DNA of 64,000 nucleotides, taken from the NCBI GenBank assembly GCA_013397455.1, contig VYZB01000520.1, positions 528,954 to 592,953 of the forward strand. Direction: 5' to 3'. How positions within the stretch are numbered: position 1 is the first letter of the stretch; each line of letters starts with the position of its first letter. Under the pieces are notes generated by a model. The model saw only the letters and a list, made by a program, of their open reading frames with translations, searched no databases and had not been told where the DNA came from. This DNA is from Crotophaga sulcirostris. Lineage: Eukaryota; Chordata; Aves; Cuculiformes; Crotophagidae. Shown here in pieces: positions 25,376 to 38,990 of the stretch. The translations under genes and the position numbers were made by a program.

Positions 25376-27408
25376 TTTCTGTAAAATCAGCCACACATCT
25401 AATTCAGCTTTTCTATGGTTTGAAATGTTTTGTTTTGAGGCAAACCTTGGAAATTACAAAATCCAACACTACTTTTTAGTTTAATCAAGATCTTCATTTC
25501 TGTCATTACAGTGATCATTTTATTAGCTGAATGATCTCACCTGCCAGCACTTTAAAGCCATACTGAGCAGTTATAAGAGATTTAAAAGGTGGTATTTTCA
25601 CCACAGTATATATAGAAAACAATCTCAGCTCTTACCACTGTCTATGGTACTTCCTTAGCTATTTCCTTAAAAATGACACAGTATATCTCTGTATAGGAGC
25701 TGTGTACTAGCAAGTTGGTTTTGATAGGACCCAGCAGTGAAATCGAAGCCTTATCTTGTGAAAAATCTCAGTGTTCCTTTTTATTCCTTCTTCCATTCTC
25801 TGACATTTTTTTTAATGTATTTTGTGTGAAACGTGTGAAAGAAATTCTGCCTCAAAATCCACAGCTGCCTGGGTGTCAGCGTGTTTTTGCCAAACTCCAA
25901 TAAGCTACATGAAGCTAAAAAGGACCAACTGAACACACGGAGCTCCTTCAAGGCTCTCTAAAACTCTGGTGGGAATTAACAGTTGAGGTTCATGAACTTG
26001 GCACAGTAAAAATAGATTTTTAGGTATGGATCCCTCTTGTTCTCGTGCAAGTCCTTTTTGCTCTTCTGTTGCAGGGGCGTCTTTCTCAACCCAGAAGTTT
26101 CCTGCTGGCATTCAGAAATAATTCTAACGAATGTCTTCCTAGGGCAGAACATAACAGAAAAATATTTTCATTTTAACATCTTTTTTTCACAAAAAAGCTC
26201 TTGGAAAAAATCTGTCTTGATTTGCAATCCTTTTCTAAGTTGACAGTCAAGGACCAATCTCTTAACTGTTATAGTTTACCACACAATATAAGTTGAGTAG
26301 GTTTTACCTACTCTAAGGTAAACCATTAGTACAGAGTGTGATTATCTCTTCTAGAGAACTGTGCACAATATATATTCATTATATTCCATTTTGTATTTCA
26401 TGAAAGTTATATAAAACTTGGTATAATCAGTGAAGATTTAATTGCAAGGCACTCCATTGAATCATTTCTGTACTGAAATGCTCTGAGATGGTGCATCCCT
26501 ACTTCAGGGAGCTTTGATATAAAATTCATTACTATGCAAAACAATCTGCATGTCATTGTACTTTGATATCCAATTTTCACTTTCACTAAAGGACTGTAGT
26601 GAACTCATTTAAACAGAAATCAGCTGAAAAAGGAAAACGTTGATTTGTATTGAATAATACTATTATGCCTTTTGAAGACAAACAATAATCTCTTCAGAGA
26701 TTAAAAACTGATTTCAAATTGTCGATGTTTAAAAACATCAGGTGCAAAACCTATCCCCCGTATTCTTTGCCATTCATCAGAGGGTGTGAGGAGAAAAAAA
26801 AACCTCAGAGACACCAGTAAACCTGAATCCCCATTTAAGTCTCCTGAGCTGATGAAGAGGGTTATGCAGCCTGGGTGATTAGTCTGCAGATGACTGGATC
26901 CTCATCTGAAATATTTGTATAAAATAAGGCTACATCAGTAGCTGAACTGTTTCATTTACAGTGTCAGATGTGAGATGATTTTTTTCCTTCTCTACGGTTT
27001 GGTAATCTTATTTTTTACTTTTCTTTACCAGAAGGTGCAGCCTCACTAAGACTGGGATCAGAGCGAAGATCTATGTCTTGTTTACACAAAACAAAAATCA
27101 AGCCATCACCTTGCCCTTTTTGTTTTTAAGTTTGTGCCACTCTCATGAGTACTATTTAATTATTACTCTTAAAAGTCATGCATCTAGAGGAATGTGATAG
27201 GTTAATAAGACAAACTGAACAAGCTCAGTGCATACATTAGTTACTGCTCTACAGCTGCCTCAAAACTCTCCTGATGTTCTGTGTTTTACTATTATCAGCC
27301 CCAGCCTACCCCAATACGGGGAATATAGGTAAGAAAATTCCCTGTACACAGAGAAACTTCATGAATAGCTCTTTTTTGTTGTTTGAGGGTTTTTTATATT
27401 TTGGGTTT

Positions 27409-27424
27409 AAAAAAAAAAAAAAAA
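27409..27424 (+). repeat. Homopolymer A run (16)
   Basis: Sixteen uninterrupted adenines. No SINE or processed-pseudogene body is recognisable immediately upstream, so it is probably a simple-sequence tract. Confidence 0.9.
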
Positions 27425-29011
27425 GATAAGAAGCTGTTCTGATGTAAAAAAAAGTGTTAGAGGACAATATTCTCCCTGTAATATCAGACAGGGATGTAGA
27501 AGGGTAGGGTCTTAAGTTTTGCTTCTCAGAAGAGCCCAAAAGAGTTAGATGCTGAGCTGGTATTTTAGACTGCCCTGAAGGACCCATTCTAGGTTCTCAT
27601 TCAGAATATTAAGTAAGTGACCTAATATTTTAGCATCTGTATCCTAAAAGTTTTCCCATTTAAATGTATTAAGTCCATAATTTCAGGAACCTTTCTTGAA
27701 AGCCTTGACCTAAATTGAGTCAGTTGTCACTGCCATAGTTGGGTTAATCTCAGAAGGGGCTTGAAGCAGGAGGTGGTGGGGCAGGACGTAGTAGCTCATT
27801 CAATAAACATTTCTTTGAGCAGTAAGGCAAGTAACACACTGACTTATAACTAGCATGGTTTTATATAGAGCACCTTACCCATACAAAATGAGGCTCCATG
27901 GGCTAAGTCTTCTACTAATATGGACGACTGCAATACTGTCAAAGCAGTTATCTAAGATGAGCTTTTATTTTTCAAGTTCAAGAATCTTTCTGAAAAATAT
28001 TACATGACAAAGGGAGAGAACCTTAATTGTTCTGTGTTTTCAGTAAATTAATTTGAAAATGAGGGACTAGAGGGTAGCAAACACTGAAGAAATGAAAGCT
28101 GCAAAATAAATGTACATCGTCAGATGTACAAGACATTGGTATTCCAGCTACATGCAACCAGTTCTCTGTCCTTTATTCACTTTGAGTACATAAAGCTTTC
28201 CATTAAACTCCTGAGGTGTATAGGAATAAGACTCTGATCCCTCCAACCACTCTTCTGGCCAGCCTGTCTCTGACATTCCTCCCTCAATCCTCTTCTGGAT
28301 TTCTGCTGGCTGGATGAAATTCCTCAGCATATCCAGGAGCCTCACAATACATAATCACAACAATGCAGCTATCTGCACTAAGCCAACTAGAACAGGTCCT
28401 CTGGGCCTCCATGGAAATGGTCTTTCTTTTCACTGCTTTGCAGAAATTATAGGAAGCCCTGTATTTGGGTAACTGGAGAGGGGCATCCTCTAGTTACCTC
28501 AGGACATTATACCAACAGGGAGAGATTTACTTTACTCCATAAAAATTTTGCAGTTGTCTAGAGGAGTTGATGATTATCTGTATGGTTGTTGAACTATATT
28601 CACAGCAAATTTATGCAAATCTTTGTTCACTTATTGACACTTAACAGCTTTTACCTTCTCAGAGCACAGAGATTTATACATTTCTCATTGGCTACAGATA
28701 GAAAAATATACGGTGGCTATGCCAACTGGATTTCCAAAGCAAAGCCAAGTCCATAAAATCAAAACCCTGGATCTGCTGGTAAATCAAGCCTTCATCCATG
28801 GGATAGATAAGCATGTTGGTACTATGGTTGATTTATGCATTAATTTTTGAAAACAAGGGTTTTGGTCATATTTCCCTGGTAGATATTAAAACACTGATTT
28901 TTACAAAGGTAGCTCATCTGGAGACAGAAACTTAGATTTCTTCTTCAGAGCACTTTTCATTGACACCAGTGGGGAAGTCTACTGAATCTATAGATTATGT
29001 TTTCCTTACAG

Positions 29012-29190
29012 AAGCTCAAAAGAAACAAATGGAAGATAATGCTGATTTGATTCAAGAGGAATGCATATCAGAGAATGCAGATAACTCTACAGAAGAGCCG
29101 ACTGAAGGAGGGCCAGATGCAGATGGGGATGGAGAAGAGATGACTGATGGGATAGAGGAGGATTTTGATGAGGATGGCAGCAATGAGCTG
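29012..29190 (+). CDS. RALYL: RALYL coding exon, acidic C-terminal domain (179 nt)
   Basis: The acceptor is ttttccttacag and the donor is GTAAGG. With the preceding g it reads EAQKKQMEDNADLIQEEC, then ISENADNSTEEPTEGGPDAD, then GDGEEMTDGIEEDFDEDG and SNEL, ending on a complete codon. The tail is strongly acidic (GDGEEMTDGIEEDFDEDG), like the C-terminal acidic region of hnRNP C and RALY. Compared with my memory of the mammalian sequence, the part after EAQKKQ varies while the EEMTDGIEEDFDEDG core is the same. If the following intron were retained, translation would continue for 37 codons to a TAG at 29302-29304. Confidence 0.96.
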
Positions 29191-32100
29191 GTAAGGAATA
29201 ACCATGCCATGTCTGTCTATACAGTTACTACATATAACCACAGAGAATCAACAATCTGGGTTAACAAAAATGTTTACAGCAGCACTGTGATGTTCTGTTA
29301 CTAGTGTCTAATCCTACATTCTTCATACACTGCAGTATCAATTAAGCATAGGACCCTTGAGGATAAACAAGAAAAAATATATTTTACTACAGTTGGTGAT
29401 TTTAGAAACGAAATGAAATGTACTTTAAATTGCTTTGCATTTATTATTTTACATTTAATGAAATGTAGATGAGAAAAGAAAACATTATCTTTTTTTTTAA
29501 CTGGAGCATTTCAAAATTAAATAAGATTCTAGAATGGAAAACTTTCTCATTTAAAAAAAAAACGTGCTTCCTCATAATTCCCAGTCCCTGTCTTCCATCT
29601 GTATCTTCTGCAGGCTGCCTTGGCAGCTAAAGATTTTTTTGAGGGAAGGATTTTACCCAAAGAAATGTTTGGCCAAGAAATGTTTGAGTTTTCCACCTGA
29701 GCCTGCACCTTTCATGAAATGCCAATTATGTTGTAAAAGTTCTGAGTTCTTCTAGAGATACACTAAAAAATATTTTGAAAGTCAGATTTATACTTTTTTC
29801 TTCATTCCTGGTAAGGATGGATCAGTCACATTGGTTTAGACACGAGGACTCTAAAATACTCTCCTGCTCTGCCCAGCTTTCATATTTTTCTGCTTTGAGC
29901 AGAAATCATTTCTGTCACTCAGTGTCACTGTCCCTGCTTGCTTTTTAACATAAATTTAACTACATCTGCACTGTCAAAAATATTCAGTGATGCCAACAGG
30001 AGTCAGTCAGCAACAGGCACAGTTGAAGCAACATCAGCTCTGGAGTAATGGGGCATGTGAATAACCAGTGTTTTGTACTGCTTACTACAAACACAAATTA
30101 AACCTACTGCCAATTTGAGGGTTTATGTCCCTTTAGCCAGCATAAGGCACTCTTCAATTTATAAAACCTGAATAGCATTATGCCCAGGAGAAGCTAATGC
30201 AACACGAATTGCCTCATCTTCTAACATGCAAAGCAGAATAGATATTATCACCATTTCCCAAAGGAATGGGTTCTCCTTTACAGGTATGAGGGACATATGT
30301 AAGATTTGCCACTTTGAATTTAGAGGAAGTTGAAATTTTGCAATCAATAAATAGCTGTTAATAGTAATATCCCACCATAGCTAATACTTCATCAGCTGAA
30401 GTGATATTGACAATAGGGGTGACCACGGTTTAGCAAGACTGGTGGGTTTTGAACTAATTAGGTGTCAGGCTCCCTACTGTAGACACTAAGTGGGGAAGTT
30501 AACATGCAGTATGTTTGCTGCTGACTTTTTAGTGATGTCATTTCATCCCGTGGGTATGACATATTTAGCATATATCTACACTATATAATGAAGCATGATG
30601 TAGAAGAAATGTTTCATGTAGCAAAGACCTTAACAGGAAGGTTTCTAAAGAGTAAGCAACACAACAAATTTATCAGCAGTGAAAGTCTGGAATAAGCAGA
30701 GCCACATTTGCACATCACTGCTTCCAAGTTAAAAAACCTTTCCAAGATTTATGTTATGACATTAGTTGAAGTGTGTTGAAAACACAACTCCAAAGACATC
30801 TTAGAGGTCTGAGCCATACATCTAAGGCACAGGATGGGTGGGGAACCAGTTCCAGTTTCTCTGCATGACATTACTGAGTCCCTTGAGTGCCAGAAGGAGG
30901 TGGCTAACTGCACATGGAGAGACGTGTCCTCTGTCTTGTGCCTTAGGGCTCACAAGCAGTGTCCCCCAACCCCAACATGGTGGTAGCAAGGAAAGGCCAA
31001 GGAAGAGCGCTTATGTGCACCATCTCAGTCAAGTGCATCCCGTCCAGTGCCAGGGCAGTGGAGCCAGGCAGGCTCATGCCTTCCACCTTCCCAAACACTG
31101 GACCCTCTGGCCAAGAAGGTGGCAGTATTGCACACTTAAAAAGCTCAGAACCAGGACTGCTACTGATATAAAATCCTTGTGCTTTTCATCCTCCCTAGCC
31201 ATTTTCCTCAGGCTTTGGAACAGCCCACTTCACCTTATTTGTCCTCCCTACTACAGTGGGAAAATAACACTTTCTTTGTTTTGCAAAGCCTAGGGAGATC
31301 ATTGAATGAAAAAATGCTATGGATGGGATAAAGGATTGCTCTACAAAGGATTACTCAAAAGAAATCTCAGGCAATGGGTGTTTTGCAGAGAGGCAATTAT
31401 AAATTGAACTGTGCATCTTTCCTCTACAGTTTTTACCCAGACCCTTGACGGTATTGGCCAATACTGTTATAATATGAAGCTGGTAATTGATGGTGTATAT
31501 TATAATATGGTCTGGTTTTAACTTATATATATATTTATGCAGAGATAATGACCAATTTCTGTAAGCTTTACTTTCCACTCCAATCACTAATAGCTCTGTA
31601 CCGGGAAAGTCAGTAAGAATAATATCATACAGTGAATACCCCAGTAGGAATACTTGGCATTTTAATTCGCTTCTACCTGGTTTGTGTCCTTCTACCTGGC
31701 ATTACTTTCTATTTCTGTGAAAATTAAAGTACATAGATAAGTTTGTTATGAAACAAGAAGTGCTAGCAGCTGTTGTTCTCCTGTTGAAAACTAAGTTATT
31801 TAGGAAAAATGTGCTGACTAATAGCGAATATGTCATTTCGGAATGGAGCCAGTTACAACTTATTTGAGAAAAAAAGGGGAGTTTTAGCATGAAAAGCATT
31901 AAATGTGAAACAATTAGGACAAACATTCCATGTGTAAAAGCATAACCTTGAACTCCAAATAAGAAAACCCGCTCCAAAAAGCATTTTTAATGAAACCTAT
32001 GATATTTTCCAAATATAAACTAAAGAGCTTTAGGATGATGATGAAAAAAAAATCTTTTCTTTCATCACTAAGTGCAGCAGAGCAAATAGAGAAACATCTG

Positions 32101-33713
32101 AAATGAGCACAGCTAATGTTCTGAAGTCAGTACCAAAAATTGCTTGTGAGTCCAGTAGTCTGAAAAATATCAGCGGGAGAGAGCAACATGACTTAAATTT
32201 AGATCTTAACCTTGTTTGCAGTACTTCATATAGAGCTATAAATCTGACAAGGCACTTGCCAAAAACCTGCTGCATGACTCTTTACTGTAGTCTCATTTTT
32301 GTGTCCCCTGTGACCAGCCCTAAGGCTATCAGTAAAGGGAAGTGTTCAGCAAGGACAGACCTGCTGCCGGAGTCCAGACGCAGCCAGAATGGAGCCTCTG
32401 AATCTGTGTGTGTTGGTCTGCATCTTTGGACTAGAGGACTCAAAAATATGTTCCTTTCTCTATGTCTAAGTCAAACTTGCAAAGGAATTGACTATGCAGG
32501 ATGCATGCTGTAGGTTTAGGTGTAGGTTCAGTTCTCTAAATTCACACACTGTCTATTTGGAGGAACAGGTTACTGCACATTAACTGAGTGATGGCAGCTG
32601 TTCTTATGCCTGCCTTCAGCCTAGACCAACTGTAAAAAAATGTGAAGGAGTCTAGCCTGAAGTCTGAGTTAAGTCAGGTATGGTTTTAAAGAGGCCTTAG
32701 ACTCTTCATTTGCCTACCTGGCTACAAACAGAAAAACATATCACTTTCAACAGCTGCACACTTTCTTCATCCACCATTTAGATCAGGATGTTGTTCATCC
32801 GTGCACTGACATTTTCTATGGACTAAAAACATGACAGCAAAAAATCATCATCGCTCAAGTGAAGTGTGAAAAATTTTATGCCACAATAACTTGATTGCCC
32901 ATCTGAACTCTAACAAAAGACATGCTGCATTTGAAGTAACTGCTACAGGCCTCAAACATCAGTTATTGGGAGTTTCTTCTGTACCGTTTGCTCACAAACA
33001 TGTCTCAGTAAGCATCTCCAGTGCTGCAGACACTCCAGCTTGTGGATGTTTTTTGAACAATCCCCAAAGCCTTTTGCTGCATTGAAACATTGAAAAGTTG
33101 TTTAAATAGTGATTTCAGATATATGATCCAGCTATGTATGGATATGCTAGTGTTTTCTCACAAATGGAGTTTGTTACCTGGTGTGCAATAAGGCAGTCTC
33201 ACCTACTGAGACAAGATATTGTTCATTGCATTTCTGTGCAGAGATGGGTGGTAGGAGGTAAATTCACAAAGTTAGCACACCCAAACATTCCTGGGTCCCT
33301 TAACCTGTGGGCATGATTTTTAGTATTATAACAACATTAAAATAAGGAAGGACAGTTTACTCCCTTAATTTGCTGAGTTGCAAAATATTCTTCCTTCAAG
33401 GTCAGCTCATTCTGAACCACCAGTCACCTGTGACAGGTTCCAGGATGTTCCATCCTACTAAAGGTGCAACCCAAACAAGTAAAGCATATAGCAGAAGCAG
33501 ACTGACTTTAAGTAAAATCAGCGTCCAAACTGAACAAAATCTCCTACATATTGATAACATCAGGACAGACTGACCGAGTCAAATAGTTGACTTGAACTTG
33601 CTCAGTGAAGAGTATCCTGTGCTTCTCACTCACCTGCTTTTATTTGTTGGCCTTCCAGTGTGCCTTTATAAGGGCATCCAATAATACAATGTAGCTATAG
33701 ATATATATAAGTA

Positions 33714-33728
33714 ATATATATATATATA
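33714..33728. repeat. AT dinucleotide microsatellite
   Basis: An uninterrupted run of seven AT units plus one A, with a second shorter ATATATATAA block just upstream at 33701. Simple sequence in the last RALYL intron. Confidence 0.9.
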
Positions 33729-34024
33729 ATATAGCACAGTCCAAGACACTTTTTGATATTTGAGAAGCATCTTGTCCTCAGTGCCTCTAAAACAAGCTCT
33801 TTTTCTTTACTAGAAGTAGCATTATCAGTGTGCAGTACTGCTGAGAGCATGCAGGGAAAGCATTTCTGAATCAGCAAACACAGTGGTTTCCTTACTCACC
33901 CAGAGCATTTCCATAACTTCTCTGAACTTGTTTCAAACAGTGCTAATTGATCATTGAGGAAGCACTGACTCAAAATGAACTATAACTTATCATCGCATTC
34001 CCCTTATAAATAACAAAGGTGGCA

Positions 34025-34125
34025 TCCAATTAATTAGCTGAAATCCTGAAGTACTGTAGATTTGGAAAAAAAAAAGTCGCTTTCAGCTAACGTTTAATAA
34101 AATACCAACAAACTAATTAATTGGA
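34025..34125. repeat. Nested inverted repeats with TAATTA cores
   Basis: TCCAATTAATTAG at 34025-34037 is the exact reverse complement of CTAATTAATTGGA at 34113-34125. A second overlapping pair, AGCTGAAA (34036-34043) and TTTCAGCT (34081-34088), is also perfect. The arms contain homeodomain-type TAATTA cores. The arrangement could be a hairpin in the pre-mRNA or paired transcription-factor sites. Function is inferred only from the pattern. Confidence 0.75.
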
Positions 34126-36354
34126 ATGACTTATACACAAGCACTCATAACTATATTACATTGCCTGAGAAGAATAGTTTCTATCAAACTGTCAATGTTT
34201 CCTAATAAATAACTGTAATAATAATAGCACAACAGTCATTCAGTAGTTAAGCATTGTGTAGAGTAAACAGTGTTTTCTTGTAGAGCATGTGATCCTAATG
34301 ATTTCATATGCAATAGATTCATGGTGTAGTAACTCAGATCAGACTCTGGTTAGGGCTTGGATGGAATTTGAAGGATATATTCACAGTAGTAGCATTGTGA
34401 TTTTATACCAGTGTAGCTATGCTAAAAATAATGAAGCTATACAGGCATTAGATGGCAGTTCCACAGTAATGAGTCACCTTTAATGAAATGTCTTGAGAGG
34501 TATTTTTATTAAATTATATGAGAAACAAAAAGTACAGAGATTGTGCAAGGCCCAGTTATGGTTACCACATAGATTTACTGCAGTTATTTCAACAACAATT
34601 ATAGTTCCCTTTCTATTAAGTGTATTTCAGTTACATTTACCCCTCAAGGATATTTCATTTCTTACTCTTGCCCTTTCCACCACGTCTGCACTGCATATTC
34701 TCAGTCTATCAGATTTTTTTCTAATGTCTGCTACAGAATCATGTTTCAAACATAAATACCAGAAACTGACACAAACAAAAGCCAGGATAATTCTCCTGCT
34801 GCACTGAGCTTCATCATGCAAAAAGAAAAATGGTATTATATAATAATAGCTATATTTCTTGTAAGAATTGTTGCAAATACCATTCAAATCAATGGAACCA
34901 ACTAGTACTTTGGCTAAAACTCATTAAAAAATTTTCCCTCTCCTCTAAGTGGTTAAAGAGAAAATAAAGTAATTTAATAGCAAATCTGTATGAAACAGTG
35001 AAACTTTCTTTACTTTCATTACTTTGCATGAGAAGCCAGCAATGAAAATACTCAGCAGAGAGTAAACCAAGATCTACAGAAAAGGAATAAAAGTTTGATT
35101 AATTTAATGTAGTTTAAACCCAATTTCGCATATCTCAAATAACAAGATGATCAAATATGTGACTATTTGATAAGATTGATAGTACTTCATTTATTATTGT
35201 AATCAAACTGGATTTTTCATTGCCCTTTTAGATATATTTTTTCCTGTCAATAGCATCAGGGCAAACCAGACTGACTCTTCTATTATCAGCAGAATTAGGC
35301 TGATTAGGCATGTCAAATAGATCAATAGCTACTGTGGCAATTTGCAGCTTGCTAAGTGCACTTATACAGAGTACTACTTAGGAAAAAAAAGGACAAAACT
35401 TCTAATTAACGTTAATGGCTGGAGCAACACGGTGCCAGAAAGCTTATTTAGGTTACTTTAAATATCACTGAAATAGAGAAAAATTTAGTCTTTACAATGC
35501 ACTGAACATTCTGGACTTCATTGAAATCTTGTTTTCAGTATCAGGGGAAACATGAAGCTCTTCATTCATAAGACAAATGAATAGCTAAAAGATTGTGTTC
35601 ACTTGATAAATATCAGTGCAAGATGTTTGTACTTGAGCAAGCTAAGAAAGTCATTAGGGACAGCATACTCGACAGATACTAATGTGTTGTACCTTCCAAA
35701 GCTGCAGTAAATCTAATAACCTGTGACTGAAAAAATGGAGAAAGTAATAAAAGCATGTCATGAAATCAAGAATTGTAAGAAACCTCCTGACATGCCCTTT
35801 TGTTATGTTTAATATATGCAATAGCACAGTAGATGTGTTGGTTGTTCACGTGCTGTTCTGTGAGTCATTGGAAAGGCCTTGCTACCAGCTCCTCCTCCCC
35901 ATTTTTCCTGGCAGTCAATTTCTCAGAGGAAGACTTCCTAAGTGGTGTTCAGGGTTTTAACCAGGTTACTCCTGACTGACTACATAATATTTTTCTAATT
36001 ATTATTTACATCCTATCCCCTACATATCACACAGGAACCTGCAGAAAATGCAAGCACTGTTATCATGCACTTTGTGTTTCTCTTTCTACTGGACAGCCGT
36101 GCCTGTAATTGCATATTTGTAAAATGAATGAGCAAAATCATTTCCTCACCTTTCACATCTATTCCTCTGAATCTGCTCTATATTATTTAGTCCTCAATTA
36201 GAAAAAAAGCAACTCAAAAGCATAATACTATTAAACATTTATAATGTAAATAATAAAATTAATTTACAGTCATTAGAATCTTGCATAGTTGACGCCAAAG
36301 AGAGTGAAAGCAATAGGATTTTTTTCTTCTGTGTATCTATTTTTTTAAGCAAAG

Positions 36355-36430
36355 AATGGGGAATCAGGAATTCTGGGTCCCATTCTCAGCTTTACAAATG
36401 AGCCAGTGGGGTGGGCAATGCAGTTCAGCA
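36355..36430 (+). mobile_element. Possible MIR-type SINE relic
   Basis: The stretch with ggaattctgggtcccattct, then cagctttaca and gtggggtgggcaatgca resembles the core of the ancient MIR SINE (…CTGGGTTC…CAGCT…GGGCAAGTCA). Similarity is partial and judged by eye. No tRNA-derived promoter boxes are clear. Confidence 0.25.
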
Positions 36431-38990
36431 AATCAAATGTGCATATAGTCTCAGCCCCTCTTTCTGAGGTCAGACCAACAGGTGCCTTTAGCCCTACAAA
36501 CAACGTGCGGGAAAGGAGCATTCCCTAAACACATGGTTTTAACTTATAGATATTATATGCTTTCCAGTCAAGAAAATTGCAGTTTTTATTTTTGCTCATT
36601 GAACAACATCAAATGTACTCCTCAAGGTTTTTTTTTTTTGTTTGATTTTACTTTTTCATCTGCCATCAGTTTTGGCCTGCCTGACGTTTCAGTCATCACT
36701 TAACTTCCTCCATTTTCTGCTAAGAATTATTAGCAGAGCCTCTCTTTTTGAGGTTGGTCTATATGCAAGGCAATTCTGGATAGGTCGGTTCAGATCCAGC
36801 AGGGAGAATACTGATAAACTGTGCCAGCAGCTTCCAGCAAACAAAAAAAAAAGCTTGCCCAGCCACATTGAGCAAGAGCAGGAAATGTATGTCGTCTTTT
36901 CCTACACCTTGTCAATCCCACTGAGCACAAAAGAATCACATATGTTAGGCAGTTTAAATGGGGTACATCCTTTCTGAGACAATAAATGGGTATAAATATT
37001 AACCAGGGGGGCTGGGAGGGAAAGTATGCTTTATTCTCTGAGAACCATTGTAAGAACTGTTCATAAAATACTGGTATTTAGACTGCCTTAAACACCCAGA
37101 AGCAATGGCTCATTATAGCCTAATGCTGCACGAGTCTAGTGCTAAATACACTTAGTTCGCAAATTCCTGTCAATACAGAGTGCTGGCTTGTATGTGGGAT
37201 TTACAGCCTCACAGACATTTGTTGAGATGTCTATTTGGAAATACTAGCATGGGTGACATCTGGGCAATATATCTTTATATAACCTAGATCGCTTTTGAGG
37301 AGAGGGTGATGGTGGCTTGTAAAAAAGATTGCTGGTATTTTGTTGTAACTTGTGGTTGGTAAAGATAAATCAGATTTAATTGAAGTAACTCAACACTTTA
37401 TTAAAACATGAAGATTGATTTCAGTTTCTCCCCTACCAATGTAATTTTCACAAATTCTGGTGGAGCCACTCTTCTTTAACCTCTCTGTATTTTGATTGAC
37501 TCAGGTAGACTTTGGATAATTTGTGGAAGGTGCCGTGTTGGGTTTGGTTCACTCATTATTTGCAGCCAACCTTTCTCAGTCCTGTGTTGGGAAAGAAGGC
37601 ATCAGATCATAATCTAGCATAGATGCCAAAGCAGTAGTATGAGGTACAATAGGAAGATGGTGAGAGAACGGGAAGAGCACACTGGTGTTTTCTAGGCTCT
37701 CGCTTGTTCACTGAAATCCTTTAAAATTATTCAGGCCAGCCATTGGGTCGTGTCTGGCTATGGATTTGAACCTATTGATCGGCTTAATCCTCAATTTTTT
37801 AGATTTAACTTAAATTGTGCAATTGCCATGCATCACGCATTTTTCCTGGTGTGTCAGTCTTTGAAAGTAAATAGCTTTAGTTCCCCTAGAAAACATTCAT
37901 TTCACAGGCTTTATCAGTATGCTTGAGCCTCAAGAAGAGTGAATGAAAACCCTCAGAGGAAACATTTTTCTGTTGAAAGTCTTCACGCAAGTAGAGAGAG
38001 GTAAACACTGAAAAGCCAAAAGGTTGTTATTTTTCCATATAAAAAGACACGAATATTAAATCTGGTTTTACTTTTTCAATACAAATTGCAGAGCCACTGC
38101 AGTTAGTGACCCAGTTATTCCAAAAGGTCTCAGGTTTTTTGAGAAAATATAAGTGTGTTACTAAGAAGATTTTCTGCATGATTAATACGAAAACATGAAA
38201 GGCAGACTGAATTTATCTGTACATAGGCATTTACAGCCCTCAGAAAAGGGAAGTTATTTAGAAGGTGATAGAACTGTAATTGCCTTCTCAACAAAAAAGC
38301 AATCAGTGAGGAATAAAACAAGCTCAGTCTGCTAAAATGAAGATTTGGAAGTTAATCAAATGCCATCTTAGCCAGCCTGTTATGCTGATATGAGTATCCA
38401 AAGTTTCCAAATTGTTGTTGCTATTGATTTCTAAAAGTACACTACAGTTTTATAATGTTTTCCAAAAAGACTAAGTTGTGTTCCAGCCCCAATAAACAGA
38501 AAATCAAAAAGGTAAATTCTCTGCTCCCTCTTTGCAGTGTTACACTAATCCTTTCTCAGCTACTAGACCATTCTGCACCATTTGCAGACCAATGTAACCC
38601 TAAGTCCAACAATTAACTTTCTAATTTTTATTTTTAACAGAATGTCTCTTGAAATCCTCACAGAACAATAATGTTTAGTACTACTATGCACTTTGCATTC
38701 AGATAAGAATTACACAGGAAAATATCAAGCAAAACCTGTTTAAAATAGAACCAGATTTTATTATTTCCATCTGGAACACATTCCCAAACTAAGTCTTTCA
38801 AGGTAGCAGTTTTTTGTAGGTAACTCTACATCCTGAATATTTAATTGACTTTCTTAGTTCAGTACACTATTGTCACCATTTGAGTATCTGTTGTGTGTCA
38901 TTGTTAGTCTCATCCCTCTCCCCTGTCTTATGTTTTCTCCAAGATTTCCCAGTACCTCTGTGTGCCCCAGCACAATACACCCAAAAGGAT

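Noticed and set aside
30235..30320. Possible MIR SINE relic in antisense (gatattatcaccattt … acaggtatgagg)
   Set aside because: Only two short patches resemble the MIR 3' region and they are separated by an unmatched insertion; chance similarity is as likely.
30838..31293. 151-aa + strand open frame in the last RALYL intron
   Set aside because: No domain is recognised, codon content looks like noncoding DNA, and an alternative frame of similar length overlaps it.
37424..37445. Alternative last exon after gatttcag (reading FLPYQC…)
   Set aside because: It shares only the first two residues with the known C-terminus and continues as unrelated sequence; 47076 matches all five residues and the stop.
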